A program made the position numbers and the translations under genes. A stretch of DNA of 64,000 bases, from positions 310,001 through 374,000 of the forward strand of contig JADBYA010000002.1 in NCBI GenBank assembly GCA_020403245.1, read 5' to 3'. How positions within the stretch are numbered: the first letter of the stretch is position 1; every line of letters begins with the position of its first letter. Of the stretch, positions 53,433 through 63,488 are shown piece by piece. The DNA is from Flavobacterium sp. (GTDB lineage: Bacteria > Bacteroidota > Bacteroidia > Flavobacteriales > Flavobacteriaceae). The notes under the pieces were generated by a model. The model had not been told where the DNA came from and did no database searches. It saw only the letters and a program-made list of their open reading frames with translations.

Positions 53433-56400
53433 ATGAAAACCAGCAAGATTTTCGGCTTGTTTGTTGCAATTCTTTTATTGCAATCCTGTTCAAAAAAATC
53501 GGTTTCCGATTTTGATTCAGACCCCTCTCTTTTCAAAGACTACATTACAGGATTTTCATCTGGTTTCGTCTCGGTCCACTCCGACTTCAGAATTCAATTG
53601 GCTTTCAACAAAACAGATTGGAAAGCCAATCAAGAGTTAGACAATGATTTATTCGATATTTCACCATCGGTTAGCGGAAAAGTAGTAGCGCTTTCACCCA
53701 ATACAATTGCCTTTATTCCAAAAGACAAATTGGAACAAAACACCTTGTATCAAATTACGTTTCACCTTTCTGAGGTGACCAATAAAGTTCCAAAAGAACT
53801 CAAAAATTTCAACTTTTCGGTTAAAACTATCAAGCAAGATTTTATCGTCAATACACAAGATTTACAATCCTACAGTAAGGACTGGTATTATCTCAACGGA
53901 AATTTAAAAACCGCTGACAATCTCAGTTTTGAAGACGCTCAAAAAATTATTGAGGCCACTCAAAATAATAAAAAACTAAAAATTAATTTTGATAAATCAG
54001 TGAGTACCAATACTGATTTTAAGTTCACTATTGATAGTATTCAACGCTTTGATGAAGACACGGAAATTATAATCAACTCGGATGGAGATGATGTTGGCAT
54101 CGATCAAAAAGGAGTTCTTAAATTCCCAATTCCTGGCAAAAACCAGTTCAAAGTTGTGAAAATTGAACCCGGTGACGCCAATAATCAATCGATACTTATC
54201 AATTTTTCGGACCCATTAAAAAAAGATCAAGATTTCAAAGGATTGGTGGCGATTGAAAACACCAGCAATCTCAAGTTTACCACAATGGGAAATGTGTTGA
54301 AAGTCTTTTACAACAAAGAACCCGAGAGTTCAAAAGTAGATAGAGGAAGCACAACCGAAGCAGTGGTTGATTCGACCGCAGTTGTTGAAGTTGAAGAAAC
54401 GGCGCAGTCAACAGAAACAGGTTTTTCGGGGACAAAATTAGTTGAGGTGTTTCAAGGCGTTGAAAACATTGATGGCTACAAAATGAAAAATAGTTATTCG
54501 GAAAAAATACTATTTGACCAAATAAAACCCGGTGTCAAATTAATAAAAAGCGGTACTATTTTGCCAAGTTCCAATAATTTAAAAATCAATTTTGAAGCGG
54601 CCAATTTGAAAGCGGTAGATGTAAAGATTTTTAAAATATACAAAAGCAATATTTTACAGTTTTTACAAGACAATGCAATCAATGGCACTCAAAATCTGAG
54701 ACAAGTTGGGCAATCTATTACCAAGACAAAGATTGACTTAAAACAAAATAACATTGTAGATTATTCCAAATGGAATACCTATGCCCTAGATCTTTCAAAA
54801 ATCATAAAACCAGAACCCGGAGCAATTTATCGGGTGGAGTTCTCTTATAAAAAGGAATATTCTTTGTATAAATGTGTAGGGAGTGCCACAACGGACCAAG
54901 AGGATGAAGATGAAGAGGGGGGCTATTACAATCGTAAAAACGAAGAAGATATAGAGGAAAATGATGTAAATTATAGTAATAATGGATATGATTACTATTA
55001 CGAACAAGACTACGAATGGCGACAAAGTCAAGATCCATGCTCCGATTATTATTTTTATAATACCAAAACAGGCACCAATATTTTAGCCTCCGATATAGGA
55101 GTTATTGCCAAGCGAGGTACCGATAAATCTATTGTTATTGCCGTTAGCGATATTGTTTCTACCAATGCGGTTTCGGGCGCAAAAGTAGAATTGTACAATT
55201 ACCAACAACAAAAAATTGCAAGTTCAACAACTAATGGTGAAGGGATGGCTATATTCCAGTTGGACAAATACGCCTATTTCGCTATTGTCAGCAATAATGG
55301 TCAAAGCACATATGTGAAATTAGATGACGAGTTGTCTTTATCGGTGAGTAATTTTGATGTTTCTGGCGAAACGTTACAAAAAGGATTAAAAGGTTACATC
55401 TATGGTGAACGTGGCGTATGGCGTCCGGGCGATACCGTGTATTTGTCTTTTATCTTTAACGACAATGCCAACAAACTGCCCACTTCGCATCCAATCAAAT
55501 TAAAAATGAACGACCCAAATGGGAAAACGGTTTATGAATGTGTTCAAAAAATGAATGAACTCAACCATTACAAGTTTATCATTCCAACAGAAGACGATGA
55601 CATTACAGGAAATTGGGAAGCAGTAATCAGTGTTGGCGGTGCTCGTTTTTACAAAACCATCAAAATTGAAACCATCAAACCCAATCGTTTGAAAATCAAA
55701 AACAGTTTCAACGACCCAATCCTTTCGGCAAGTAAAGAAAATGTCAACAAAATTCAGGTTTTGTGGTTACACGGAGCTGTTGCCAAAGATTTAAAAACCG
55801 AAGTGCAAGCTAAGTTTTCACAACAAGTAACTACTTTCAAAGGATTTTCTAACTATGTATTTGACGACCCAACCAAAAGTTTTTATACAGAAGAAATCAA
55901 TATTTTCTCAGGAAAAGTTGATTCAAAAGGACAAGCTACTATCCCGATTAAACCCAACATCGTAGGCGAATCACCTGGAATGTTGCGTGCTGCTTTTATT
56001 ACCAAAGTATATGAAAATGGAGGCGATGTTAGCACCGATGTGGCTTCGGCTTCCTATTCGCCCTACAAAACCTATGTTGGCATAAAATCGCCTGATCCCA
56101 ATAAATACGGAATGATTGAAACGGGTAAAAACAACCGCTTCGATATTGTTTCGGTAACCGAAAATGGTCGTCCAGTTGCTCTTCAAAATCTCGATGTTCG
56201 TGTTTATAAATTACAATCGCGCTGGTGGTGGGATGCATCCAATGATGATTTGTCAAGCTACAACACCTCCAATGCTACTATTGGCTATAAAAATTTTAGA
56301 ATCAACACCAATACTTTAGGACAAGGAAGTATTGCTTTTGTTGTAGATGACCAAGAATGGGGGAATTATTTAATTCGTGTAACCGATCCAAATAATGGTC

Positions 56401-59081
56401 ATTCAACGGGAGTAAAAGTGTACATTGATATGCCTTGGTGGTCTGCCAAAAGTAGAACTACCGATGGGGAATCGGCAACCATGTTGAAATTTTCTACCGA
56501 TAAATCCAATTATGCTGTGGGAGATAAAGCCAAAATCTTCTTCCCGTCAAGCGAAGGTGGAAGAGCGATGATTTCCATAGAAAACGGAACCAAAGTGCTA
56601 AAAACCATTTGGGCCAAAACCAAAAAAGGGGAAACAACAGTCGAAATGCCTATTACAGGTGATATGGCTCCAAACGTCTATATCAACATTTCTTTATTAC
56701 AACCACATGCATCAACCAAAAACGATTCGCCAATACGAATGTATGGTATTCTACCGATTGAAGTAATTGATAAAAACACCGTCTTAGAACCGCAGTTGAC
56801 CATGCCCGATGTACTGCGACCTGAACAAACGGTAAACGTAAAAGTTGCTGAAAAGAAAGGAAAAAGAATGACCTATACCATTGCTGTGGTTGATGAAGGG
56901 TTGTTGGATTTAACTCGATTCAAAACACCAAATGCTTGGAATAGTTTTTACACACGAGAAGCTTTGGGCGTTCGCACTTGGGATATTTATGATGATGTTA
57001 TTGGAGCTTATGGAGGAAAAGTCAACCAAGTTTTCAGTATTGGAGGTGATGCTGACGCGGGTGGAGGCAAAGCCAAAAAAGCCAATCGTTTCAAACCCGT
57101 AGTGCTTTATTTTGGTCCATTTGAATTGGAAAAAGGAGCTTCAAAAACCCATAAAATTACCTTGCCAAAATATATTGGTTCTGTTAGAACAATGGTGGTA
57201 GCGGCTGACTCTAAAACAAACGCATACGGAATGACCGAAAAAGCAACTCAGGTAAAAAGCCCGTTGATGCTATTAGCATCGTTGCCAAGAAAGATTTCGC
57301 CTTCCGAAAAAGTAACCATTCCGGTAACGCTTTTTGCTACCGAGAAACAAATCAAAAAAGTAACATTACAAATCAAAACCAATAGTTTTGTAAAAGCAAT
57401 CGGAAAAGCAAGTCAAATCATTTCTTTCACCGAACCCGATGAGAAAATGGCTTATTTCAATTTAGAAGTGGGCAGTTCAACAGGAATTGGAAAAATTGAC
57501 ATCATTGCGACTTCAGGCAAAGAAAAATCAACCTATACTGTTGAAATTGATGTTTCCAATCCAAATCCGATAACGAATGATTTCACCGATGTTATTATTC
57601 CGCCAAACACTTCAAAAACAATTACTTGGGAAACCTTTGGCGTAAGCGGAAGCAATAAAGCCAAAATGGAAGTTTCCTCTGTGCCAACAGTTGATTTTGG
57701 GCGACGATTGGATTATTTAATTCAATATCCTCACGGCTGTGTAGAACAAACAACATCGTCAGTTTTTCCTCAATTGTATTTGACCGAAATAATGGATTTA
57801 GATGCTGTTTATAAACAAAAAATTCAGAAAAATGTAACCGCTGGAATTCAAAGATTAGGTGGTTTCCAATTAGCAAATGGCGGATTTTCGTATTGGCCTG
57901 GCAATAGTCAAGCTGATGATTGGGGAACTTCTTATGCCGGACATTTTTTGATTGAAGCGGAGAAAAAGGGCTATGTGTTGCCCATAAACTTCAAATCAAA
58001 ATGGATTTCCTACCAACAAAAAATGGCGAAACAATGGCGTTTTGAAAACCAGTATAATAATGATTTTGCACAAGCGTATCGCTTATATACACTTGCTTTA
58101 GCGGGTTCACCCGATTTGGCTTCGATGAACAGATTGCGAGAAACAGTGGGAATTTCAAACGAAAGTAAATTGCGTTTGGCAGCGAGTTATGCTATGATAA
58201 AACAAAATGCAGCGGGTATGTCTTTGTTGAGCAAATCCTTCATTGACGAACAAAATCCAGACAATACTTATCATTATTATTACTACTATGGTTCGGCAGA
58301 ACGAAACAGGGCAATGGCACTTGAAACTTTAATTTTATTGGATCAAAAACCAAGAGCTTTTGCAATGGCAACAAAACTAGCAAAAGATCTTTCCAGCCAA
58401 AAATGGATGAGCACGCAAACGACGGCTTATGGTTTATATGCTATGGCAAAATTTGCAAAATCCAATGGAACAAAAGGGGTTTCCATTCAGTTTAGTAATG
58501 CCGGAAAAACGGAAATTATCACTACCGATAAAACCATAGTACAACGCAATATATCAGTAAAAACCGGGAATAATTCAGTTACCATTAAAAACAACAAAAA
58601 GAATACATTGTTTGTTCGTGTTTTAAATAGTGGGATATTACCCGTTGGAAACGAGAAGGTTGTTCAAAATAATATATCAGCTAATGTGGTTTTTAAAGAC
58701 CGAAAAGGGAAAGTGATCAACATTTCCAAAATTGCTCAAGGAACCGAATTTTATGGCGAAGTAACCTTAACCAATCGTAAAAATGAACGTGTTGAAAATA
58801 TTGCTTTGTCCCAAATTCTTCCTTCTGGCTTTGAAATAGTAAATACTCGTTACACTGATTTTGGCGATGCCACAGCCAATATTGCTGATTATATTGATAT
58901 TCGAGACGACCGCGCCAATTACTATTTTAGTTTGAAAGCAGCCGAAACACGCCAATTCAAAATCCTACTAAACGCTTCGTATTTGGGCAACTATTATTTG
59001 CCTGGATTGCAATGCGAAGCGATGTATGACAACGACTTTTTGGCAAGAACCAAAGGGCAATGGGTGGAAGTGGTGAAATAA
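53433..59081 (+). CDS. Bacterial alpha-2-macroglobulin lipoprotein
   Basis: An 1882-residue lipoprotein (signal ILLLQSCSKKS; lipid Cys near residue 19) with repeated macroglobulin-type beta domains. The second half has the thioester motif HGCVEQTT with Cys1436, and FRLGGFQLANGGFSYWPG-like helical region typical of the TED domain. It likely traps attacking proteases in the periplasm or at the inner membrane. A low-complexity acidic, Tyr-rich insert lies at about 485-545 (DEDEEGGYYNRKNEED, YDYYYEQDYEW). It is 104 bp upstream of pbpC, the same pairing as YfhM and PbpC in E. coli. Confidence 0.94.
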   Translation: MKTSKIFGLFVAILLLQSCSKKSVSDFDSDPSLFKDYITGFSSGFVSVHSDFRIQLAFNKTDWKANQELDNDLFDISPSVSGKVVALSPNTIAFIPKDKLEQNTLYQITFHLSEVTNKVPKELKNFNFSVKTIKQDFIVNTQDLQSYSKDWYYLNGNLKTADNLSFEDAQKIIEATQNNKKLKINFDKSVSTNTDFKFTIDSIQRFDEDTEIIINSDGDDVGIDQKGVLKFPIPGKNQFKVVKIEPGDANNQSILINFSDPLKKDQDFKGLVAIENTSNLKFTTMGNVLKVFYNKEPESSKVDRGSTTEAVVDSTAVVEVEETAQSTETGFSGTKLVEVFQGVENIDGYKMKNSYSEKILFDQIKPGVKLIKSGTILPSSNNLKINFEAANLKAVDVKIFKIYKSNILQFLQDNAINGTQNLRQVGQSITKTKIDLKQNNIVDYSKWNTYALDLSKIIKPEPGAIYRVEFSYKKEYSLYKCVGSATTDQEDEDEEGGYYNRKNEEDIEENDVNYSNNGYDYYYEQDYEWRQSQDPCSDYYFYNTKTGTNILASDIGVIAKRGTDKSIVIAVSDIVSTNAVSGAKVELYNYQQQKIASSTTNGEGMAIFQLDKYAYFAIVSNNGQSTYVKLDDELSLSVSNFDVSGETLQKGLKGYIYGERGVWRPGDTVYLSFIFNDNANKLPTSHPIKLKMNDPNGKTVYECVQKMNELNHYKFIIPTEDDDITGNWEAVISVGGARFYKTIKIETIKPNRLKIKNSFNDPILSASKENVNKIQVLWLHGAVAKDLKTEVQAKFSQQVTTFKGFSNYVFDDPTKSFYTEEINIFSGKVDSKGQATIPIKPNIVGESPGMLRAAFITKVYENGGDVSTDVASASYSPYKTYVGIKSPDPNKYGMIETGKNNRFDIVSVTENGRPVALQNLDVRVYKLQSRWWWDASNDDLSSYNTSNATIGYKNFRINTNTLGQGSIAFVVDDQEWGNYLIRVTDPNNGHSTGVKVYIDMPWWSAKSRTTDGESATMLKFSTDKSNYAVGDKAKIFFPSSEGGRAMISIENGTKVLKTIWAKTKKGETTVEMPITGDMAPNVYINISLLQPHASTKNDSPIRMYGILPIEVIDKNTVLEPQLTMPDVLRPEQTVNVKVAEKKGKRMTYTIAVVDEGLLDLTRFKTPNAWNSFYTREALGVRTWDIYDDVIGAYGGKVNQVFSIGGDADAGGGKAKKANRFKPVVLYFGPFELEKGASKTHKITLPKYIGSVRTMVVAADSKTNAYGMTEKATQVKSPLMLLASLPRKISPSEKVTIPVTLFATEKQIKKVTLQIKTNSFVKAIGKASQIISFTEPDEKMAYFNLEVGSSTGIGKIDIIATSGKEKSTYTVEIDVSNPNPITNDFTDVIIPPNTSKTITWETFGVSGSNKAKMEVSSVPTVDFGRRLDYLIQYPHGCVEQTTSSVFPQLYLTEIMDLDAVYKQKIQKNVTAGIQRLGGFQLANGGFSYWPGNSQADDWGTSYAGHFLIEAEKKGYVLPINFKSKWISYQQKMAKQWRFENQYNNDFAQAYRLYTLALAGSPDLASMNRLRETVGISNESKLRLAASYAMIKQNAAGMSLLSKSFIDEQNPDNTYHYYYYYGSAERNRAMALETLILLDQKPRAFAMATKLAKDLSSQKWMSTQTTAYGLYAMAKFAKSNGTKGVSIQFSNAGKTEIITTDKTIVQRNISVKTGNNSVTIKNNKKNTLFVRVLNSGILPVGNEKVVQNNISANVVFKDRKGKVINISKIAQGTEFYGEVTLTNRKNERVENIALSQILPSGFEIVNTRYTDFGDATANIADYIDIRDDRANYYFSLKAAETRQFKILLNASYLGNYYLPGLQCEAMYDNDFLARTKGQWVEVVK

Positions 59082-59084
59082 AAA

Positions 59085-59172
59085 GATAACCACTAAGGGC
59101 ACAAAGGAGGCACAAAGGTCACAAATAAAACAACTTTGTTTACTTAGCGCCTTCTTAGTGTTCTTTGTGGTT
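59085..59172. repeat. Imperfect inverted repeat between alpha-2-macroglobulin and pbpC
   Basis: AACCAC (59088-59093) and GTGGTT (59167-59172) are the outer arms; the middle holds CACAAAGG, GTCACAAA and CTTTGTTTACTTAGCG words. This matches the common Bacteroidetes intergenic AACCAC...GTGGTT type element. Confidence 0.6.
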
Positions 59173-59185
59173 AAAATCACTAACA

Positions 59186-61591
59186 ATGAAAACTAAACTC
59201 ACACGAGCCAAAGCCGAACAGAGCGGAGCTAAAGCTTTATACCAACGCTTCCTTAACAATATCAAACGCAACCCAAAGAAATCGGCTATTGTCTTTATTC
59301 TTTTGGTCGTGTATTACTTTTCGTTACCACGGGTTTTATTCGAAGAACCTTATGCAACCGTAATCGAAAGTAATGATGGAGATTTATTGGCTGCCAAAAT
59401 TGCTCGTGACGGTCAATGGCGTTTCCCAGCTAAAGACAGTGTTCCCGATAAGTTTAAGAAATGCATCGTTTATTTTGAAGACGAACATTTTTACTATCAT
59501 CCAGGATTCAATCCTGTGGCGATGGTCAAGGCATTTCAACAAAACCGTAGTGCTGGAAAAGTCGTTCGAGGTGGAAGCACCTTGACCCAACAAGTCATTC
59601 GTTTATCGCGAAAAAACAATAAGCGAACTTATTTTGAAAAAGGAATCGAGCTTGTTTTAGCCACACGATTAGAATTTCGACATTCTAAAGAAAAAATTAT
59701 TCAATTGTATGCCGCTCATGCACCTTTTGGAGGTAATGTTGTTGGTTTAGAAATGGCGTCTTGGCGGTATTTTGGTGTGCAATCGCATCAGCTTTCGTGG
59801 GCAGAAAGTGCTACTTTGGCAGTGTTACCCAATGCACCAAGCTTGATTTACCCTGGCAAAAATCAAATCAAGTTGATGAGAAAACGCAATACGCTATTGT
59901 TAAAACTTTACCATGAAAAAATAATTGATAAGCTGACGTATGAATTAGCTATCAAAGAACCTTTGCCCCAAAAACCGTATAATTTACCTCAAATTGCACC
60001 ACATTTGCTACAACAAATTGCCAAAACAGGCGAAGGTAAACGCATCAAAACTACAGTTGATATTTCGTTACAAAACCGAGTCAACCAAATCGCTCAACAG
60101 TACTATAATCAGTACAAACAAAATGAAGTGCACAACCTAGCAGTTATTGTGATAGATATTCAAAACCGAAATATCATCAGTTATGTAGGCAATTCACCAA
60201 CGGATAAAGACCACGATAAAGATGTTGATATTATTTCGGCACCAAGAAGTACCGGAAGTATTTTAAAACCGTTGTTATTTGCCTCAATGCTCGATGAAGG
60301 CGAATTATTGCCCAATACTTTGGTAGCCGATGTACCAACGCTCATTTCGGGGTATTCACCACAGAATTTTAATATGACTTTTGATGGCGCTGTGCCTGCT
60401 CAACGCGCATTGGCACGTTCGTTGAACATTCCTGCGGTGTTGATGTTGCAGCAACATGGAGTGAATAATTTTTATGAATTGTTGCAAAAGTTCCAACTCA
60501 AAAACATCAACAAACATCCTGATCATTATGGCTTGTCGCTGATTCTTGGCGGTGCTGAAAGCAATCTTTGGGATTTGTGCCGCACTTATGCAAATATGTC
60601 TTCTACGATTAATTATTTCAATGCTTCGGTTGGGAAATACCGAACCAAAGAGTTTGCCGAACTCAACTATGTCAACGGATTTGAGCAAAATTATGGAGAA
60701 GATAGCTTTCAGAAAACTATCTTGGGAGCAGGGTCTATTTATCTGAGCTATAACGCCATGAAAGAAGTCAACCGTCCCGAAGGCGATGAAGCTTGGAAGT
60801 TTTATGATTCTTCCTTAGAATTAGCTTGGAAAACCGGAACTAGTTTTGGGAACCGCGATGCCTGGGCCATCGGAACGAATTCGCGATATGTTGTGGGAGT
60901 TTGGGTAGGCAATGCCAACGGCGAAGGAAGACCAGAGTTGACCGGTGTAGGAAGTGCAGCGCCAATCTTATTTGATGTATTCAATTTGTTGCCCAGAAAA
61001 AAATGGTTTCAACCCCCTTTGAATGATTTAGAATATGCTGAAGTTTGCAGTTTGAGTGGTCATTTAGCGCAAGACGATTGCCCAAAAACCAAACAATTAA
61101 TTACCCGAAGAGGCAAAAAAACAATCGTTTGTCCTTATCACAAATTGGTTCATTTGGACGCAACGGAACAATTTAGAGTCAACAGCAGTTGCGAAGATGT
61201 GGATAAAATCGTTTCCAAAAAATGGTTTGTGCTGCCACCGGTGATGGAATGGTATTACAAGAGTTTGCATATTGATTATAAAACGTTGCCGCCTTTCAGA
61301 GCCGATTGCCAGCAAGACCAAAAAGCAGCAATGGATTTTATTTACCCCAAAACCAATAGTAAAATATATTTGGCCAAAGATTTCAATAGTACTATCCAGC
61401 CGGTGATTTTAAAAGTGGCACATTCTAATCGGGAAGCGAAGTTGTATTGGTATGTGGATAATGCCTACAAAGGCACAACCCAAACTTTTCATGAAATGCA
61501 AATTGCAGCTGAGACAGGCATTCATTATATTACGGTGGCGGATGAATTTGGGAATGAGATTAGGAGGAAGATTGAGATTATAAAGGATTAG
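59186..61591 (+). CDS. pbpC: Penicillin-binding protein 1C
   Basis: About 801 residues from the ATG at 59186 (MKTKLTRAKAEQSGAK); the frame also opens at 59165. One N-terminal membrane helix (about 35-55), a GT51 glycosyltransferase domain with EDEHFYYHPGFNPVAM and GGSTLTQQVIRLSRK, a transpeptidase domain with the SXXK motif in STGSILKP, SLN and KTGTSFGNRDAW, and the PBP1C C-terminal domain. It polymerises and may cross-link peptidoglycan, here next to the alpha-2-macroglobulin that could protect it. Confidence 0.95.
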   Translation: MKTKLTRAKAEQSGAKALYQRFLNNIKRNPKKSAIVFILLVVYYFSLPRVLFEEPYATVIESNDGDLLAAKIARDGQWRFPAKDSVPDKFKKCIVYFEDEHFYYHPGFNPVAMVKAFQQNRSAGKVVRGGSTLTQQVIRLSRKNNKRTYFEKGIELVLATRLEFRHSKEKIIQLYAAHAPFGGNVVGLEMASWRYFGVQSHQLSWAESATLAVLPNAPSLIYPGKNQIKLMRKRNTLLLKLYHEKIIDKLTYELAIKEPLPQKPYNLPQIAPHLLQQIAKTGEGKRIKTTVDISLQNRVNQIAQQYYNQYKQNEVHNLAVIVIDIQNRNIISYVGNSPTDKDHDKDVDIISAPRSTGSILKPLLFASMLDEGELLPNTLVADVPTLISGYSPQNFNMTFDGAVPAQRALARSLNIPAVLMLQQHGVNNFYELLQKFQLKNINKHPDHYGLSLILGGAESNLWDLCRTYANMSSTINYFNASVGKYRTKEFAELNYVNGFEQNYGEDSFQKTILGAGSIYLSYNAMKEVNRPEGDEAWKFYDSSLELAWKTGTSFGNRDAWAIGTNSRYVVGVWVGNANGEGRPELTGVGSAAPILFDVFNLLPRKKWFQPPLNDLEYAEVCSLSGHLAQDDCPKTKQLITRRGKKTIVCPYHKLVHLDATEQFRVNSSCEDVDKIVSKKWFVLPPVMEWYYKSLHIDYKTLPPFRADCQQDQKAAMDFIYPKTNSKIYLAKDFNSTIQPVILKVAHSNREAKLYWYVDNAYKGTTQTFHEMQIAAETGIHYITVADEFGNEIRRKIEIIKD

Positions 61592-61714
61592 CCCTAGCCC
61601 CCGGACCTGCCTGCCTGCAGGTTGCAGTGCAAATCCTTTTTCGTCATCTCGATTTATGATTGAAACGACTGTATTGTTTACGAAAAAGAATGCAACGTAT
61701 AGCCGGAATAGCTT
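61589..61714 (+). repeat. Dispersed intergenic repeat, copy D
   Basis: It starts within the pbpC stop codon (TAGCCCTAGCCCCC), passes GCAAATCCTTTTTCGTCATC, and ends CGAAAAAGAATGCAACGTATAGCCGGAATAGC. It shares the ATCCTTTTT, AAAAAGAAT and GGATAGC-type elements with copies A to C, in a more diverged form. Confidence 0.5.
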
Positions 61715-61727
61715 AAAAAAAAGAAAC

Positions 61728-61763
61728 AAAAAAACCGCCAATCTCTCGAAAGGCGGTTTTTAT
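61728..61763 (-). terminator. Terminator of the T9SS gene at 61.8 kb
   Basis: AAAACCGCC (61731-61739) pairs with GGCGGTTTT (61752-61760), with T runs on both strands. It lies 20 bp after the stop at 61783 and could also stop pbpC transcripts. Confidence 0.8.
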
Positions 61764-61782
61764 TTTTAAATTTCTAGTTAGA

Positions 61783-63486
61783 TTATTCCTTCAAAAATTT
61801 TGAACTTGTAGTTCCCTTATCACTATTGATTTTAATAAAATAACTTCCTGTTTTCAATCCTGAAACATCTATCGTTTCAGATGGATTAGTAACTACTTGA
61901 ACTAGTTGCCCGAGTGTATTATAAATGTTTGCCGAACTCATCATCACTTCTTGTTTGGTTGTAACAATTAAGTGGTCTTTTGCTGGGACAGGAGATAGAG
62001 TAAATACACTTCCAAATTCAAAATCTGGAGTTGCCAGAGGATTGAAAACATTCGTTGTATAGGTATTTGTCGTGATAGGTAAATTATAATCAAAATAGAT
62101 ATTAGCGGTGTTGCTGATGTTTGCACCAACAGTTAAATTGGATTTAGTTTTGATTTTAAAGGCAACAAAACCATCATTATTGGCATCATCAAATGGAAGA
62201 TTAATATTTTCAAAAATAAACTCAACCTTATTAGTTTCGCTAATTCTTGTAACAAATGGATGACTTCCTGATAAAGGCGTTAAGGTGTTAATCTCAAATT
62301 TACTGATGTCAATAATATCACGTATAACTACAAATTCAGCATTTGCCGTTCCCGTATTTTCAAAACGAATAACATAATTAAGGTATTTACCAACTTCATT
62401 GATAGGCATAGATGGACCATCTGTACATGTTTTGTCGTTGGGATCGTATGAACCAACTACAGTTTGTTCAAGTATTGACGAGTTGTTTGATGGAGTTAGA
62501 TCTGTTGCACCGTTAACAGTTGCGTCGAATATCAAGATGTTTCCTGCATTTACGGCAGGCACTTCTGATGGCGAATTAATATTCATTGTAAAATCAATCG
62601 CTCTACTTTCAAATAACCCTAGATTGCTAAAATTCCAACTTAATGTATTTGTGGTTTGATTATTTACAGCAGGTGTGGCAGAAATTAAATCCATCACATT
62701 ATCGTCAAAGGTCAATACAACTGTGCCGCTTTGTATTGTAGTACCTTTGTTTTTGTATACAATTCTATAGCTAGCGTCGAAACCTGGTCTTGCAGGAATA
62801 GTTGAAAACAGAACTACTTCCAAATCGTTGTGCGTTCCATTGGGCGAAATGCAAAAGTTTTGGACAACTAAAGGGCTTGTTGTTGATATATTAACACTTG
62901 CATTTGGTGGTGTAATAGTAAAATAGGATGGGTTTTCTAGAATTGGACTAAAGTTATTATTACCAACTATAACATCATAAAAATTATAAAAACCAGCTTG
63001 ATTTGTTGTTATCGTCCCAGAAGCCGGACCATTTATAAAAGCAACATTTTGGTATGGTAAAATGGGGTCAGACCCATCGCAACCATTGCCATTACTGTCA
63101 TAACGAACAGTTCCTTGTATCGTATACGTATATGCAGTGTTTACTGTAAAGGAATCAGCTAATGTTGTACTAAAAACGCCATCGACCTCAGCCACATTAA
63201 CGTCATACAAGCCAGGGATAGCATATCCAGGAATGGTTAAATTTACTAATAATTGGTTTGTATTTTCAAAACCAGTAGTGTTAGCGGGAAGTATATTGCC
63301 AAATTGATCAACGAAGGAAACATCAACTATTGGTGTGGTTACCGAAAAATCAACATTTTGCATTGTAATAGTAACATTAAGGTCTTGTTGACCTCTATTA
63401 CCATTATTTGGCGAAACCGATATTATTGACTGACCAATTATAAAATTATAAAAAAAGAATGCCAAAAGGAGTAGTAGTTTTTTCAT
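61783..63486 (-). CDS. T9SS type A cargo protein with conserved beta-domain repeats
   Basis: A 567-residue exported protein: signal peptide (about 1-19, ending IIGQ), a first domain (IISVSPNNGNRGQQDLNVTI, about 20-115), a SdrD B-like or collagen-binding-type domain (TYTIQGTVRYDSNGNGCDGSD), and a DUF11/DUF7619-like conserved repeat (DPNDKTCTDGPSM, NYVIRFENTGTA), then the T9SS type A tail (FTLSPVPAKDHLIV to SSKFLKE). It is probably a surface or released adhesive protein; no catalytic motif is seen. It starts 2 nt after the upstream TPR gene stop on the same strand. Confidence 0.88.
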   Translation of the reverse strand: MKKLLLLLAFFFYNFIIGQSIISVSPNNGNRGQQDLNVTITMQNVDFSVTTPIVDVSFVDQFGNILPANTTGFENTNQLLVNLTIPGYAIPGLYDVNVAEVDGVFSTTLADSFTVNTAYTYTIQGTVRYDSNGNGCDGSDPILPYQNVAFINGPASGTITTNQAGFYNFYDVIVGNNNFSPILENPSYFTITPPNASVNISTTSPLVVQNFCISPNGTHNDLEVVLFSTIPARPGFDASYRIVYKNKGTTIQSGTVVLTFDDNVMDLISATPAVNNQTTNTLSWNFSNLGLFESRAIDFTMNINSPSEVPAVNAGNILIFDATVNGATDLTPSNNSSILEQTVVGSYDPNDKTCTDGPSMPINEVGKYLNYVIRFENTGTANAEFVVIRDIIDISKFEINTLTPLSGSHPFVTRISETNKVEFIFENINLPFDDANNDGFVAFKIKTKSNLTVGANISNTANIYFDYNLPITTNTYTTNVFNPLATPDFEFGSVFTLSPVPAKDHLIVTTKQEVMMSSANIYNTLGQLVQVVTNPSETIDVSGLKTGSYFIKINSDKGTTSSKFLKE

Positions 63487-63488
63487 TT

